Origin: an uncultured Bacilli bacterium
GTDB lineage: Bacteria > Bacillota_I > Bacilli_A > RF39 > UBA660
Direction: 5' to 3'
Length of the DNA stretch: 9,505 nucleotides
NCBI GenBank assembly: GCA_934149245.1
Contig: CAKPER010000044.1
Coordinates: 1 to 9,505, forward strand
Shown in pieces: positions 1 to 6,379 of this stretch. The notes beneath the pieces are model-generated. The model was not told the DNA's origin. It saw only the letters and a list, made by a program, of their open reading frames with translations, and did no database searches. Position 1 is the first letter of the stretch. Each line of letters opens with the position of its first letter. Made by a program: the position numbers and the translations under genes.

Positions 1-2
1 TG

Positions 3-479
3 ATGGATTTAGAAGTGAAAGTAGATAATAATAGCTTTCATGCTAGGGCTAGTGCTATTATTTATAATAAAGATAAAACAAAAGTATTATTATTTAAAGT
101 TAATGATGGTAGAGATTTTTATTTATTACCAGGTGGTAGAATAAAATTTAATGAAGATAGTAAGAGTGCTATTAAAAGAGAGATAGAAGAGGAAACTGGC
201 TATAAATTAGAATATGAATTGTGTAGTATAGATGAGATTTTTTTAAAGAAAAATAATAAAAATATAATGCAATATAATTTTTGCTATAAAGCAATATATA
301 ATGGCTTGATAGAAAAAGAATATTTTGATTGTTTGGATCGTGGGGATCAAACTTTTTATTGGATTAATATAAGTGATATAGATAGTATCAAAATGTTTCC
401 AATTAATGTGAAAAAATATGTTGTAGATGTTTCTGAAAGTGTTAGTCATAATATAGAAAGAAGTATTGATGTTTGTTAA
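3..479 (+). CDS. Nudix hydrolase
   Basis: A 158-aa Nudix-family hydrolase, a class that cleaves nucleoside diphosphates linked to another moiety; the substrate cannot be told from sequence. The Nudix box is complete and canonical: G45, E51, R59-E60, E63-E64, G66, with Y67 in the hydrophobic position, following an LLPGG turn at residues 41-45. The Glu residues of the RE..EE core should bind the catalytic metal. The domain starts about 13 residues after the Met, normal for small stand-alone Nudix proteins, so ATG at 3 is accepted. No Shine-Dalgarno can be checked because the window begins there. The first three bases are TGA overlapping this ATG, so the upstream gene may end in a TGATG overlap, but its frame is unknown. 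The last 59 bp recur at 1265-1323. The pepE-like gene follows after 22 bp, probably in the same transcript. Confidence 0.9.
   Translation: MDLEVKVDNNSFHARASAIIYNKDKTKVLLFKVNDGRDFYLLPGGRIKFNEDSKSAIKREIEEETGYKLEYELCSIDEIFLKKNNKNIMQYNFCYKAIYNGLIEKEYFDCLDRGDQTFYWINISDIDSIKMFPINVKKYVVDVSESVSHNIERSIDVC
421..479 (+). repeat. 3' tail of the Nudix gene, copy 1 of a direct repeat
   Basis: These 59 bp, ending at the Nudix stop codon, match 1265-1323 at 52 of 59 positions counted by eye, with no gap. The two copies lie 844 bp apart in the same orientation and bracket the peptidase E-like gene. Confidence 0.85.
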
Positions 480-501
480 AAATTAGAAAGGACAAGGAAA
501 A

Positions 502-1185
502 ATGTATAGTATTTTATTTAGTAGAATTGAAGTTGGAATGGAGTTGGTTAGTGATAGATTAAAACAAATAATTTCAAAAAATTCAAAAATTGCTATTTTT
601 CCGTGGGCTTTTCCTGCAGAAATAGATGCTCAAAAATTAAATAATGATTTTTTTAAAAAAGGTGGAAAAAGATATAATAGGTATATAAATGAATTAAAAA
701 AGATAGGTATAGAAGAAAATGATATAACGGTATGTAACTGTTATAGTGATTCAAAAGAAAAATTAAAAAAAGTTCTAAATAATTCTAATGTTATATTACT
801 ACCTGGTGGTAACCCAGAAATGTTTTTTAACAAAGTTGTACATGATACTGAAATTCTTTATGATATAAAACATTATAAAGGAATTATAATAGGTGAAAGT
901 GCTGGGACAGAATTACAATTAAAAAGATACTTTATAACAGCAAAAAATAATTTTTATAAGTATTTTTCGTTTTATGATGGTTTTGGAATAATTGATGATC
1001 CATTTTATATTGATGTTCATTCGAGCAATAATTCAAGATATTTATCTAAATTACAAAAAGTCGCAAATGAGAAGAATAAAAATGTTTATGCAATATATGA
1101 TGATGGTGTAATGATTTATAATAGAGATACAAAAGAAGTTGAATTATTTGGTAATGTTAGAATTTTTAAACCTGAAAAAAAGTAA
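502..1185 (+). CDS. Peptidase E-like (S51 / class I glutamine amidotransferase-like) protein
   Basis: A 227-aa protein of the peptidase S51 family; the characterised member PepE is a cytoplasmic dipeptidase acting on Asp-X dipeptides. Seen here: the LLPGGNPE segment at residues 99-106; the nucleophile elbow G131-E-S133-A-G135, with S133 the predicted nucleophile; and H173 in a DVH motif, where PepE has its catalytic His. No Asp lies about 15 residues after the nucleophile, where Salmonella PepE has its triad Asp, so activity or specificity may differ; many proteins labelled 'type 1 glutamine amidotransferase-like' are of this divergent kind. The start at 502 follows AGAAAGGA (485-492) and a second purine run (ACAAGG, 492-497). 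A later Met13 is a less likely start. It lies 22 bp after the Nudix gene and is followed by a degenerate copy of that gene's 3' end, suggesting it joined this locus by insertion or duplication. Confidence 0.82.
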   Translation: MYSILFSRIEVGMELVSDRLKQIISKNSKIAIFPWAFPAEIDAQKLNNDFFKKGGKRYNRYINELKKIGIEENDITVCNCYSDSKEKLKKVLNNSNVILLPGGNPEMFFNKVVHDTEILYDIKHYKGIIIGESAGTELQLKRYFITAKNNFYKYFSFYDGFGIIDDPFYIDVHSSNNSRYLSKLQKVANEKNKNVYAIYDDGVMIYNRDTKEVELFGNVRIFKPEKK

Positions 1186-1254
1186 AATTGTATTTTATAA
1201 ATAATATATATTTTGAGTGTAAAATATGATAACAATAAAATCAATTGAATGATT

Positions 1255-1323
1255 AAAAAAGAGGTTGTAGATGTTTCTAGAACTGTTAGTCATAATATAG
1301 AAGGAAGTATTGATACTTGCTAA
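1255..1323 (+). pseudogene. Remnant of a Nudix gene 3' end (direct repeat copy 2)
   Basis: This stretch repeats the end of the Nudix gene at 3-479. In one frame it reads KKEVVDVSRTVSHNIEG and then SIDTC-stop, against KKYVVDVSESVSHNIER and SIDVC-stop in the intact gene. The 1265-1323 core matches 421-479 at 52 of 59 bases. Upstream the frame meets a TGA at 1246-1248 and similarity fades; a weak, gapped resemblance may reach back to about 1228. No Nudix box or start codon is present, so it is a non-coding relic, not a second gene. It lies just after the pepE-like gene. Confidence 0.8.
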
Positions 1324-1429
1324 AATTATATATTATTTAAAATAAATTAATGCATATTATGAGTTAATAGCAATTTATTACTAACCAAATTTATTTTTAG
1401 GACACTATATTTATGAAAGGTGATAATAT

Positions 1430-1903
1430 ATGGAAGAGTTATATAATAAATATTATGATAAATTATTTTTATGGGCTATAAAGAAGACTAATAATAAGGA
1501 AGATGCAGAAGACTTGGTTAATAATATATTTTTGGGAATATATACATATTTGAATAAGAATATAAATATAGAAAGTTTAGAAAATTTAATTTGGAAAATA
1601 GCTAGTAATATGTGGAAGCGTCAGGCTATTACTTATATTAAAGAAAAGAATAATGTGTCATATGATAGTACTTATGATTTATCTAGTAATGTTAATTATT
1701 TAGATAGGATTATATATAAGGAAATTATTAATAATTTAGATAATGTTGGACTTACTGAAAAAGAAGCTATATCTTTTAAACTATATTATGTAAAAGACCT
1801 TTCAGTTAATGAAATAGCACAAAGTTTGAATACAAGCATATCTAATGTTAAGTATTATTTGTATAGTGCTAGAAGAAAAATAAAGGAGAGATATAATGGG
1901 TAA
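1430..1903 (+). CDS. ECF-type sigma-70 family RNA polymerase sigma factor
   Basis: A 157-aa protein with only sigma regions 2 and 4, the layout of extracytoplasmic-function (group 4) sigma factors, which direct RNA polymerase to a small dedicated promoter set. Region 2 covers about residues 4-68, with the DAEDLVNNIF helix (25-34) typical of region 2.2 and a following helix (49-66) expected to contact the -10 element. A linker (70-100) precedes region 4 at about 106-152, where residues 124-146 form the helix-turn-helix that reads the -35 element. ATG at 1430 has a good AAAGGTGAT site at 1416-1424. The stop overlaps the next ATG by 8 bp, so the two are translationally coupled. No membrane anti-sigma gene follows; the partner is a soluble unknown protein. 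A phage- or plasmid-type small sigma regulator is an alternative reading. Confidence 0.85.
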   Translation: MEELYNKYYDKLFLWAIKKTNNKEDAEDLVNNIFLGIYTYLNKNINIESLENLIWKIASNMWKRQAITYIKEKNNVSYDSTYDLSSNVNYLDRIIYKEIINNLDNVGLTEKEAISFKLYYVKDLSVNEIAQSLNTSISNVKYYLYSARRKIKERYNG

Positions 1904-2585
1904 AATTAATTTGGACAATATATTAGATATTGTAAATAGTGAAAAAGTGAAAAGAGGACTTGATAATTATGCTCCGTGTTATCCTATGTTGAGAGTGGAT
2001 GGGGATAAATTATATATTGCAGTTTTGCTTACAAATTCACATGATAATGTATGGGATGCAAATGAGGAAATTAAGGGAGAGTATTGGTGTTTGCTAGATG
2101 TAGATACTTTGGAAATATTAGAATTTAATAAAAGAGATGATAAAGATTATATTAGTGGTAGTTTGATAGATATAAATAAAACTAATGACCAAAAAGAGCT
2201 ATCTATTTATGAAATGAAAAAGATAGAGGAATATACTAATTATTTACTTAATGATATAAAAAATGATAATTTACCAATTCAAAAAAAGCTTGCTGGTGTT
2301 GTGGGGAATTGGATTGATATAGATGGAGAAAAAGTTAATATAAATGATTATATAATGGCTAATATTGAGGATGATGTTAGAGAAAAAATAAAAGAATTAG
2401 TGGATATTGTTATTAGATCTAAATATTCAAATATTACATTATATTATGATATTTTGTTTAATAATATAGTAGAAGAATATAAGAATACTAATAATATTAA
2501 TTATGATTTAATTGATAGTTGTATTGAGATTATGAATAATTATTATGGTGGTATAGTTGGAATTAAAAATTTATTTAATGTTTAA
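1896..2585 (+). CDS. Unrecognised soluble protein coupled to the ECF sigma gene
   Basis: A 229-aa protein I do not recognise. It has no signal peptide or membrane segment and is acidic. The N-terminal part (about residues 28-95) looks beta-rich, with short alternating hydrophobic strands, W53, W64 and an LLDVDTLEILEF strand pair. Residues 100-125 and 155-229 look helical, with many Asn, Asp, Ile and Tyr. The start at ATG 1896 is well supported by AAAGGAGAG at 1882-1890, five bases upstream and inside the end of the sigma gene; the frames overlap by 8 bp. A gene translationally coupled downstream of an ECF sigma is often its anti-sigma or another modulator, so a cytoplasmic regulator of that sigma is a reasonable inference, but no known anti-sigma domain (zinc-binding HHCC, DUF4179-like with TM) is visible. 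A hairpin terminator follows 45 bp downstream. Confidence 0.8.
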   Translation: MGKINLDNILDIVNSEKVKRGLDNYAPCYPMLRVDGDKLYIAVLLTNSHDNVWDANEEIKGEYWCLLDVDTLEILEFNKRDDKDYISGSLIDINKTNDQKELSIYEMKKIEEYTNYLLNDIKNDNLPIQKKLAGVVGNWIDIDGEKVNINDYIMANIEDDVREKIKELVDIVIRSKYSNITLYYDILFNNIVEEYKNTNNINYDLIDSCIEIMNNYYGGIVGIKNLFNV

Positions 2586-2629
2586 TTTGAATAAAGATGA
2601 TATTTGTTATTTATAAATATAATAAAAAA

Positions 2630-2660
2630 ATCTGATATTGAATAGGGTATCAGATCTTTT
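2630..2660 (+). terminator. Rho-independent terminator after the sigma operon (possibly bidirectional)
   Basis: A perfect 8-bp stem, ATCTGATA (2630-2637) with TATCAGAT (2648-2655) and a 10-nt loop, is followed by CTTTTAAT on the + strand. It is preceded by seven A residues (2624-2630, the last being the first stem base), which give a T-run on the - strand. It separates the sigma operon from the ftsK promoter. Confidence 0.75.
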
Positions 2661-2712
2661 AATATTACATTTTATGATGATAATAAATTTTACAAATTAG
2701 GATTATGACTTA

Positions 2713-2741
2713 TTGACTATTAATAGTTAATATTATATAAT
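2713..2741 (+). promoter_or_regulatory. Sigma-A-type promoter of the ftsK operon
   Basis: TTGACT (-35, 2713-2718) and TATAAT (-10, 2736-2741) are separated by exactly 17 bp. Only one base departs from consensus. Transcription would start near 2748, giving a leader of roughly 27 nt before the GTG start of ftsK. Confidence 0.85.
2716..2727. promoter_or_regulatory. 12-bp perfect palindrome overlapping the ftsK -35 box
   Basis: ACTATTAATAGT is a perfect inverted repeat, and the flanking TT/AA pairs extend the symmetry to 2713-2730 with one mismatched pair. It overlaps the -35 box and fills the first part of the promoter spacer, where a repressor operator could sit. In DNA this A+T-rich it could also be chance. 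Confidence 0.35.
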
Positions 2742-2774
2742 TTAGTTAGTATTAGATAGTAATAAGGTGATAGT

Positions 2775-5009
2775 GTGGCTAAGAAAAAGACTAAGAAAAG
2801 TAAGAATAAAAATAAGTTTGAGTATAATAATGAGGTAATAGGTGTATTAATAATATTAGTAGGTATTATAGGACTTTTAGGTACTGGTATTATTGGTAAT
2901 ATGGTTAAGAGTTTTGCTATATTTTTAGTAGGAACAATATATATATTATTACTTTTACTTTTATTAGTAGTAGGAGTTTTTTTGATTTTTAAGAAAGATA
3001 CACCTAATTTATTATCTTCTAGGTTTATAGGAGGTTATGTTACAGTTATATCTTTTTTGGTGTTACTTCATGTAAAATATATTGAAGTTAATAATCAAGA
3101 GGGATTTAAGATTATAACTGAGACTTTTAATAATTTAATGGTTTCTTTTTCTAGTAATCATGCTCTTAGTAATTCTGGTGGTGGAATAATAGGAGCTATA
3201 TTTAGTTATTTGTTTGTATCAGCTTTTGGGACTAGTGCAAAGATTATTGTGTATATTACTTTTGTTTTAGGAATAGTATTAATGCTTAATGTTAGTATAC
3301 TTGATTTATATAATAAGATTAAACCTTATATTGTTAATTTGTTTGTTAAGGAAGTTGATGATGAGGAAGAAGAAGATAATGATAAGATAAAGAGTAATGT
3401 TAGTGTTAATAATGGAGATGATACAGAGAGATTAATAACTGATCCTGCAGTTGTTCCTGAGACAGTTAAGGTTGAGAGCTTGGATCAAGATGTTCCTATT
3501 GTGAAAAGTCCACCCAAGATTATTTCAAATGAACCAGAGCCTGTTAGTGATGAGGTTGTTATAAATAGTTCTAATGCTAATTATCAGCTTCCATCGATTA
3601 ATTTACTTAATACAGTAAAAAATGTTAGTAATAAGGCAAATGAGGTAAAGGCTAAGGAGAGTATTGGAGAGTTAGAAAAGGTACTTAAAGATTTTGATAT
3701 TACAGGAAAAGTTGTGCAAGTTAATATTGGACCTACTGTAACTCAGTTTGAACTTGAGATAAAAGCTGGAACAAAGGTTAGTAAACTTTTGTCTATTCAA
3801 AGAGAAATTGCTTTAGCACTAGCGGCTAGAGATGTTAGAATTGAAGCACCTATACCTGGTAAAAATACTATTGGTATTGAATTACCTAACGAGGTTAATA
3901 GTTCGGTTTCTTTTAAAGAAGTTTTATCAAAAATGCCTGAGGTTAACGAGAAAAATTTACTTGCAGTTGGTTTAGGAAAAGATATAATGGGTAAAGTTAA
4001 GTGGATGGAGATTAATACGACTCCACACTTACTTGTTGCTGGTGCTACTGGTAGTGGTAAATCTGTTTGTGTAAATTGTATTATAACTTCTATATTAATG
4101 CGTACAAAACCTGATGAAGTAAAGCTTGTAATGGTTGATCCTAAAAAGGTTGAACTTACTATGTATAATGGTATTCCTCATCTTTTAGCTCCAGTTGTAA
4201 CAGATCCTAAAAAAGCTTCTGTTGCTCTTAAGAATATCGTAGCTGAGATGGAGAGAAGATATGATGTTTTTGAGAGGACTAAGAATAAAAATATAAAAGG
4301 ATATAATAAGTTTTGTGAAACTAATCCAGAATATCCTAAAATGCCTTATATTGTTGTTATAATAGATGAACTTGCTGACTTGATGTTAGTTGCAGCGAAA
4401 GAAGTTGAGGATTCTATTATGCGTATTACTCAAATGGCTAGAGCAGCAGGTATTCATTTGATTGTAGCAACACAGAGACCATCTACAGATGTAATTACTG
4501 GTGTTGTAAAAGCAAATATTCCATCTAGAATATCTTTTGCTGTATCTTCTTCAATAGATTCTAGAACTATTCTTGATTCTACAGGAGCTGAAAAATTATT
4601 TGGTAAAGGAGATATGCTGTTCTTACCAATGGGAGATAATCATCCAACGAGAATACAGGGAGCTTTTATTAGTGAAGAAGAAATACAAAAAGTTGTTGAT
4701 TTTGTTTGTGAACAGCAAAAGGCTCAGTATGATAATAGTTTAACAGAGATGAAAAATGATTCTAGTAGTCATAATGATGGATATTCTTCTGAGGATGAGT
4801 ATGAAGATCCTTTATATAATGAAATAGTTGATTATGTAATACAAGCAGGTAAAGTTAGTGCATCATTAATTCAGAGAAAGTATAGATTAGGTTATAATAG
4901 GGCAGCTAGAATAATAGATTTATTAGAAGAGCGTGGAATAATAGGACCACCTAATGGATCTAAACCTAGAGAAGTATTAATAAAAAAAGAAAATTCTGTT
5001 GAGGAGTAA
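2775..5009 (+). CDS. ftsK: DNA translocase FtsK/SpoIIIE
   Basis: A 744-aa membrane-anchored DNA pump that moves chromosomal DNA across the closing septum. Order of parts: a Lys-rich cytoplasmic start (2-14); an N-terminal membrane domain with about five hydrophobic segments (roughly 21-41, 47-73, 85-101, 135-151, 156-175), though the family usually has four so one may be re-entrant; an acidic variable linker (192-295) shorter than in E. coli FtsK; then the RecA-like motor. Walker A is GATGSGKS at 423-430 and Walker B ends in D531-E532 of the VVIIDELADL strand. ATQRPST at 565-571 is the conserved FtsK/HerA-type motif. A C-terminal gamma winged helix (about 680-737) reads the orienting sequence. 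The start is GTG at 2775 with AAGGTGAT at 2764-2771. It heads an operon with the membrane protein and deoD. Confidence 0.96.
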   Translation: MAKKKTKKSKNKNKFEYNNEVIGVLIILVGIIGLLGTGIIGNMVKSFAIFLVGTIYILLLLLLLVVGVFLIFKKDTPNLLSSRFIGGYVTVISFLVLLHVKYIEVNNQEGFKIITETFNNLMVSFSSNHALSNSGGGIIGAIFSYLFVSAFGTSAKIIVYITFVLGIVLMLNVSILDLYNKIKPYIVNLFVKEVDDEEEEDNDKIKSNVSVNNGDDTERLITDPAVVPETVKVESLDQDVPIVKSPPKIISNEPEPVSDEVVINSSNANYQLPSINLLNTVKNVSNKANEVKAKESIGELEKVLKDFDITGKVVQVNIGPTVTQFELEIKAGTKVSKLLSIQREIALALAARDVRIEAPIPGKNTIGIELPNEVNSSVSFKEVLSKMPEVNEKNLLAVGLGKDIMGKVKWMEINTTPHLLVAGATGSGKSVCVNCIITSILMRTKPDEVKLVMVDPKKVELTMYNGIPHLLAPVVTDPKKASVALKNIVAEMERRYDVFERTKNKNIKGYNKFCETNPEYPKMPYIVVIIDELADLMLVAAKEVEDSIMRITQMARAAGIHLIVATQRPSTDVITGVVKANIPSRISFAVSSSIDSRTILDSTGAEKLFGKGDMLFLPMGDNHPTRIQGAFISEEEIQKVVDFVCEQQKAQYDNSLTEMKNDSSSHNDGYSSEDEYEDPLYNEIVDYVIQAGKVSASLIQRKYRLGYNRAARIIDLLEERGIIGPPNGSKPREVLIKKENSVEE

Positions 5010-5015
5010 GAATTT

Positions 5016-5597
5016 ATGACTAAACAAAATAATAAAAATAGTTCGGATAAAAGAATAGTAGTAGCATGGATAGTACTAATAATTTTAATAATAACTGTTA
5101 TTAGTTTAACATATTTAAAATTTTGGGGGCCAAATGTTAATATAAAAGAGCAACCCATTAATAGTATGAAAGAAAATAATAATGTTGAAAATGATAGCAA
5201 AGACAAATCATTAGCTTCTCTTGCTGCTAATTTTAATTCTTCTTTTATAGTTAATGATTATAAAAAAGAAAATGTAGAGATTTCGGCTACTTTGAGTAAG
5301 GATGATTTTGTTGTAAATTATACTGATAATAGTAAAAGTTATAATAAAAAGTTTGTTTGTAAATATAATGATGGTAAATTAACTTCAGATGTTTCTTTAG
5401 ATGATGTTAGTTATTTTGATATAGTTTATAGAATAATAATATATGCTAATCAAGTAATTACAAGTCCTAATGTTTCTGTTGATAATATTATTTCTGGTGT
5501 ATTAAATGGTACAGATACTTATTCTGGATTATCTAAAGAAGTTACTGGTAATAATGTAACATATAGTATTGATTTACTTGGAATAGTTGGTGATTAG
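5016..5597 (+). CDS. Single-pass membrane protein of unknown function
   Basis: A 193-aa protein I do not recognise. A short Lys/Arg-containing N-terminus (K12, R13) precedes one strongly hydrophobic segment at about 14-34, predicting N-in/C-out topology. An Asn/Lys/Glu-rich low-complexity stretch (about 40-66) acts as a spacer, and a 125-residue extracytoplasmic domain follows, with alternating beta-like strands (79-120) and a helix (128-145). The segment has no lipobox Cys, so an uncleaved anchor is more likely than a lipoprotein. It starts 6 bp after ftsK, with GAGGAG at 5001-5006 inside the end of ftsK, and ends 15 bp before deoD, so it is co-transcribed with both. A role at the envelope or septum is possible from context only. 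Confidence 0.8.
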   Translation: MTKQNNKNSSDKRIVVAWIVLIILIITVISLTYLKFWGPNVNIKEQPINSMKENNNVENDSKDKSLASLAANFNSSFIVNDYKKENVEISATLSKDDFVVNYTDNSKSYNKKFVCKYNDGKLTSDVSLDDVSYFDIVYRIIIYANQVITSPNVSVDNIISGVLNGTDTYSGLSKEVTGNNVTYSIDLLGIVGD

Positions 5598-5612
5598 AAA
5601 GGATGTGGTTAT

Positions 5613-6320
5613 ATGCCAACAGCACATATAGAAAGTAATTTAGGTGATATTGCACCTATTGTAATAATGCCGGGAGATCCTAAGAGAGCTAGTTATATTG
5701 CAAAAAATTATTTGAATGATGTTGTTAAAGTTAATGATGTTAGAGGAATAACGGCTTATACAGGGTTATATAAAAATAAAAAAGTAACAGTGTTTCCTTC
5801 AGGAATGGGAATTCCTAGTATGGGAATTTATTCTTATGAACTTTTTAAGTTTTATAATGTAGATACTATTATTAGAATAGGAACTATGGGAAGTTATGTA
5901 GATAGTCTTGATGTTGGTGATTTAGTACTTACTAATAGAAGTTATTCTGATTCTTCGTTTGCTTTAGTACAAAGCAATTATGATAAAAATTATCTTGATG
6001 CAAATATAGAAATTAATAAAATAATTGAAGATACAGCAAAGAAGAGTAATATAACCTTAAAGAATGGTGATATATATACTAGTGATGTTTTTTATGCTGA
6101 TACAGATTACGAGGCTTTACGTGATAAATATAATGTCGTTGGAGTTGAAATGGAGACTTTTGGTCTTTTACAAGAAGCTAGAATTACGGGAAAAAAGGCA
6201 ACGGCAATATTTACGATTTCTAACTCTTTTGTAAATAATCGTGAACTATCTAGTAGTGAGAGAGAAAAAAATCTTGATAAAATGATTACTCTTGCATTAG
6301 AAACCAGTTTAAATTTATAA
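5613..6320 (+). CDS. deoD: DeoD-type purine-nucleoside phosphorylase
   Basis: A 235-aa member of the PNP/UDP family, the usual length for hexameric DeoD, which splits purine (deoxy)nucleosides with phosphate into base and (deoxy)ribose-1-phosphate in purine salvage. Family residues are in place: H5; the phosphate loop MPGDPKR at 19-25; R44; R88 in RIGTMGS; F160-Y161; M180-E181 in VGVEMETFG, which hold the ribose; and R217. The general acid, Asp204 in E. coli DeoD (SDH context), is Asn here (ISN, N204), with SF in place of HI after it. This may shift preference toward 6-oxopurines, as the Asn in trimeric mammalian PNP does, or lower activity. The start follows AAAGGA at 5598-5603, nine bases upstream. 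It is the last gene of the ftsK operon, with a terminator overlapping its stop codon. Confidence 0.92.
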   Translation: MPTAHIESNLGDIAPIVIMPGDPKRASYIAKNYLNDVVKVNDVRGITAYTGLYKNKKVTVFPSGMGIPSMGIYSYELFKFYNVDTIIRIGTMGSYVDSLDVGDLVLTNRSYSDSSFALVQSNYDKNYLDANIEINKIIEDTAKKSNITLKNGDIYTSDVFYADTDYEALRDKYNVVGVEMETFGLLQEARITGKKATAIFTISNSFVNNRELSSSEREKNLDKMITLALETSLNL

Positions 6321-6340
6321 ATTTTCTGGTTTATTTTTTT
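6301..6340 (+). terminator. Rho-independent terminator overlapping the end of deoD
   Basis: AAACCAG (6301-6307) pairs with CTGGTTT (6326-6332). The loop can fold further through AAATTT repeats at 6311-6324. A run of seven T (6334-6340) follows, then G and five more T. The 5' arm lies in the last deoD codons and the stop TAA is in the loop. Confidence 0.85.
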
Positions 6341-6350
6341 GTTTTTAAGT

Positions 6351-6356
6351 TATAAT
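6351..6356 (+). promoter_or_regulatory. Probable -10 box of the ymfF-ymfH operon
   Basis: A perfect TATAAT sits 10 bp after the deoD terminator T-run. No good -35 box is found at 16-18 bp; that position falls inside the terminator stem (around GGTTTA, 6328-6333). The start site would be near 6362, so the Shine-Dalgarno would lie at the very 5' end of the mRNA. Confidence 0.6.
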
Positions 6357-6362
6357 ATAGAC

Positions 6363-6368
6363 AGAGGG
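6363..6368 (+). promoter_or_regulatory. ymfF: Ribosome binding site that decides the ymfF start
   Basis: AGAGGG lies only 2 bases before the in-frame GTG at 6371, too close to serve it, but 11 bases before TTG at 6380. The 20 bases ending at this TTG closely match those ending at the deoD ATG (AGAAAGGATGTGG and AGAGGGATGTGG cores), which supports TTG as the start. Confidence 0.6.
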
Positions 6369-6379
6369 ATGTGGTATAT

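Noticed and set aside
1..3. TGA overlapping the first ATG as the stop of an upstream gene
   Set aside because: A TGATG overlap is plausible in an operon, but no upstream frame is available to test it, and no other gene in the window stops with TGA.
243..449. Open frame of 68 codons on the - strand
   Set aside because: It lies opposite the well-supported Nudix gene, has low-complexity content (Ile/Phe/Asn) and no convincing ribosome site.
1183..1197. TAAAAT/ATTTTA inverted repeat at the pepE-like stop as a terminator
   Set aside because: The stem is six A-T pairs with a 3-nt loop and no following T-run; it would be too weak.
1383..1403. AAC and GGAC elements upstream of the sigma gene as an autoregulated ECF promoter
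   Set aside because: The spacing between the elements is only 14 bp, short for known ECF promoters, and such short motifs are common by chance. No clear sigma-A promoter was found there either.
4892..5206. Open frame of 104 codons on the - strand
   Set aside because: It spans the end of ftsK and the start of the membrane-protein gene, both convincing on the + strand. Its hydrophobic content mirrors A-rich coding on the other strand.
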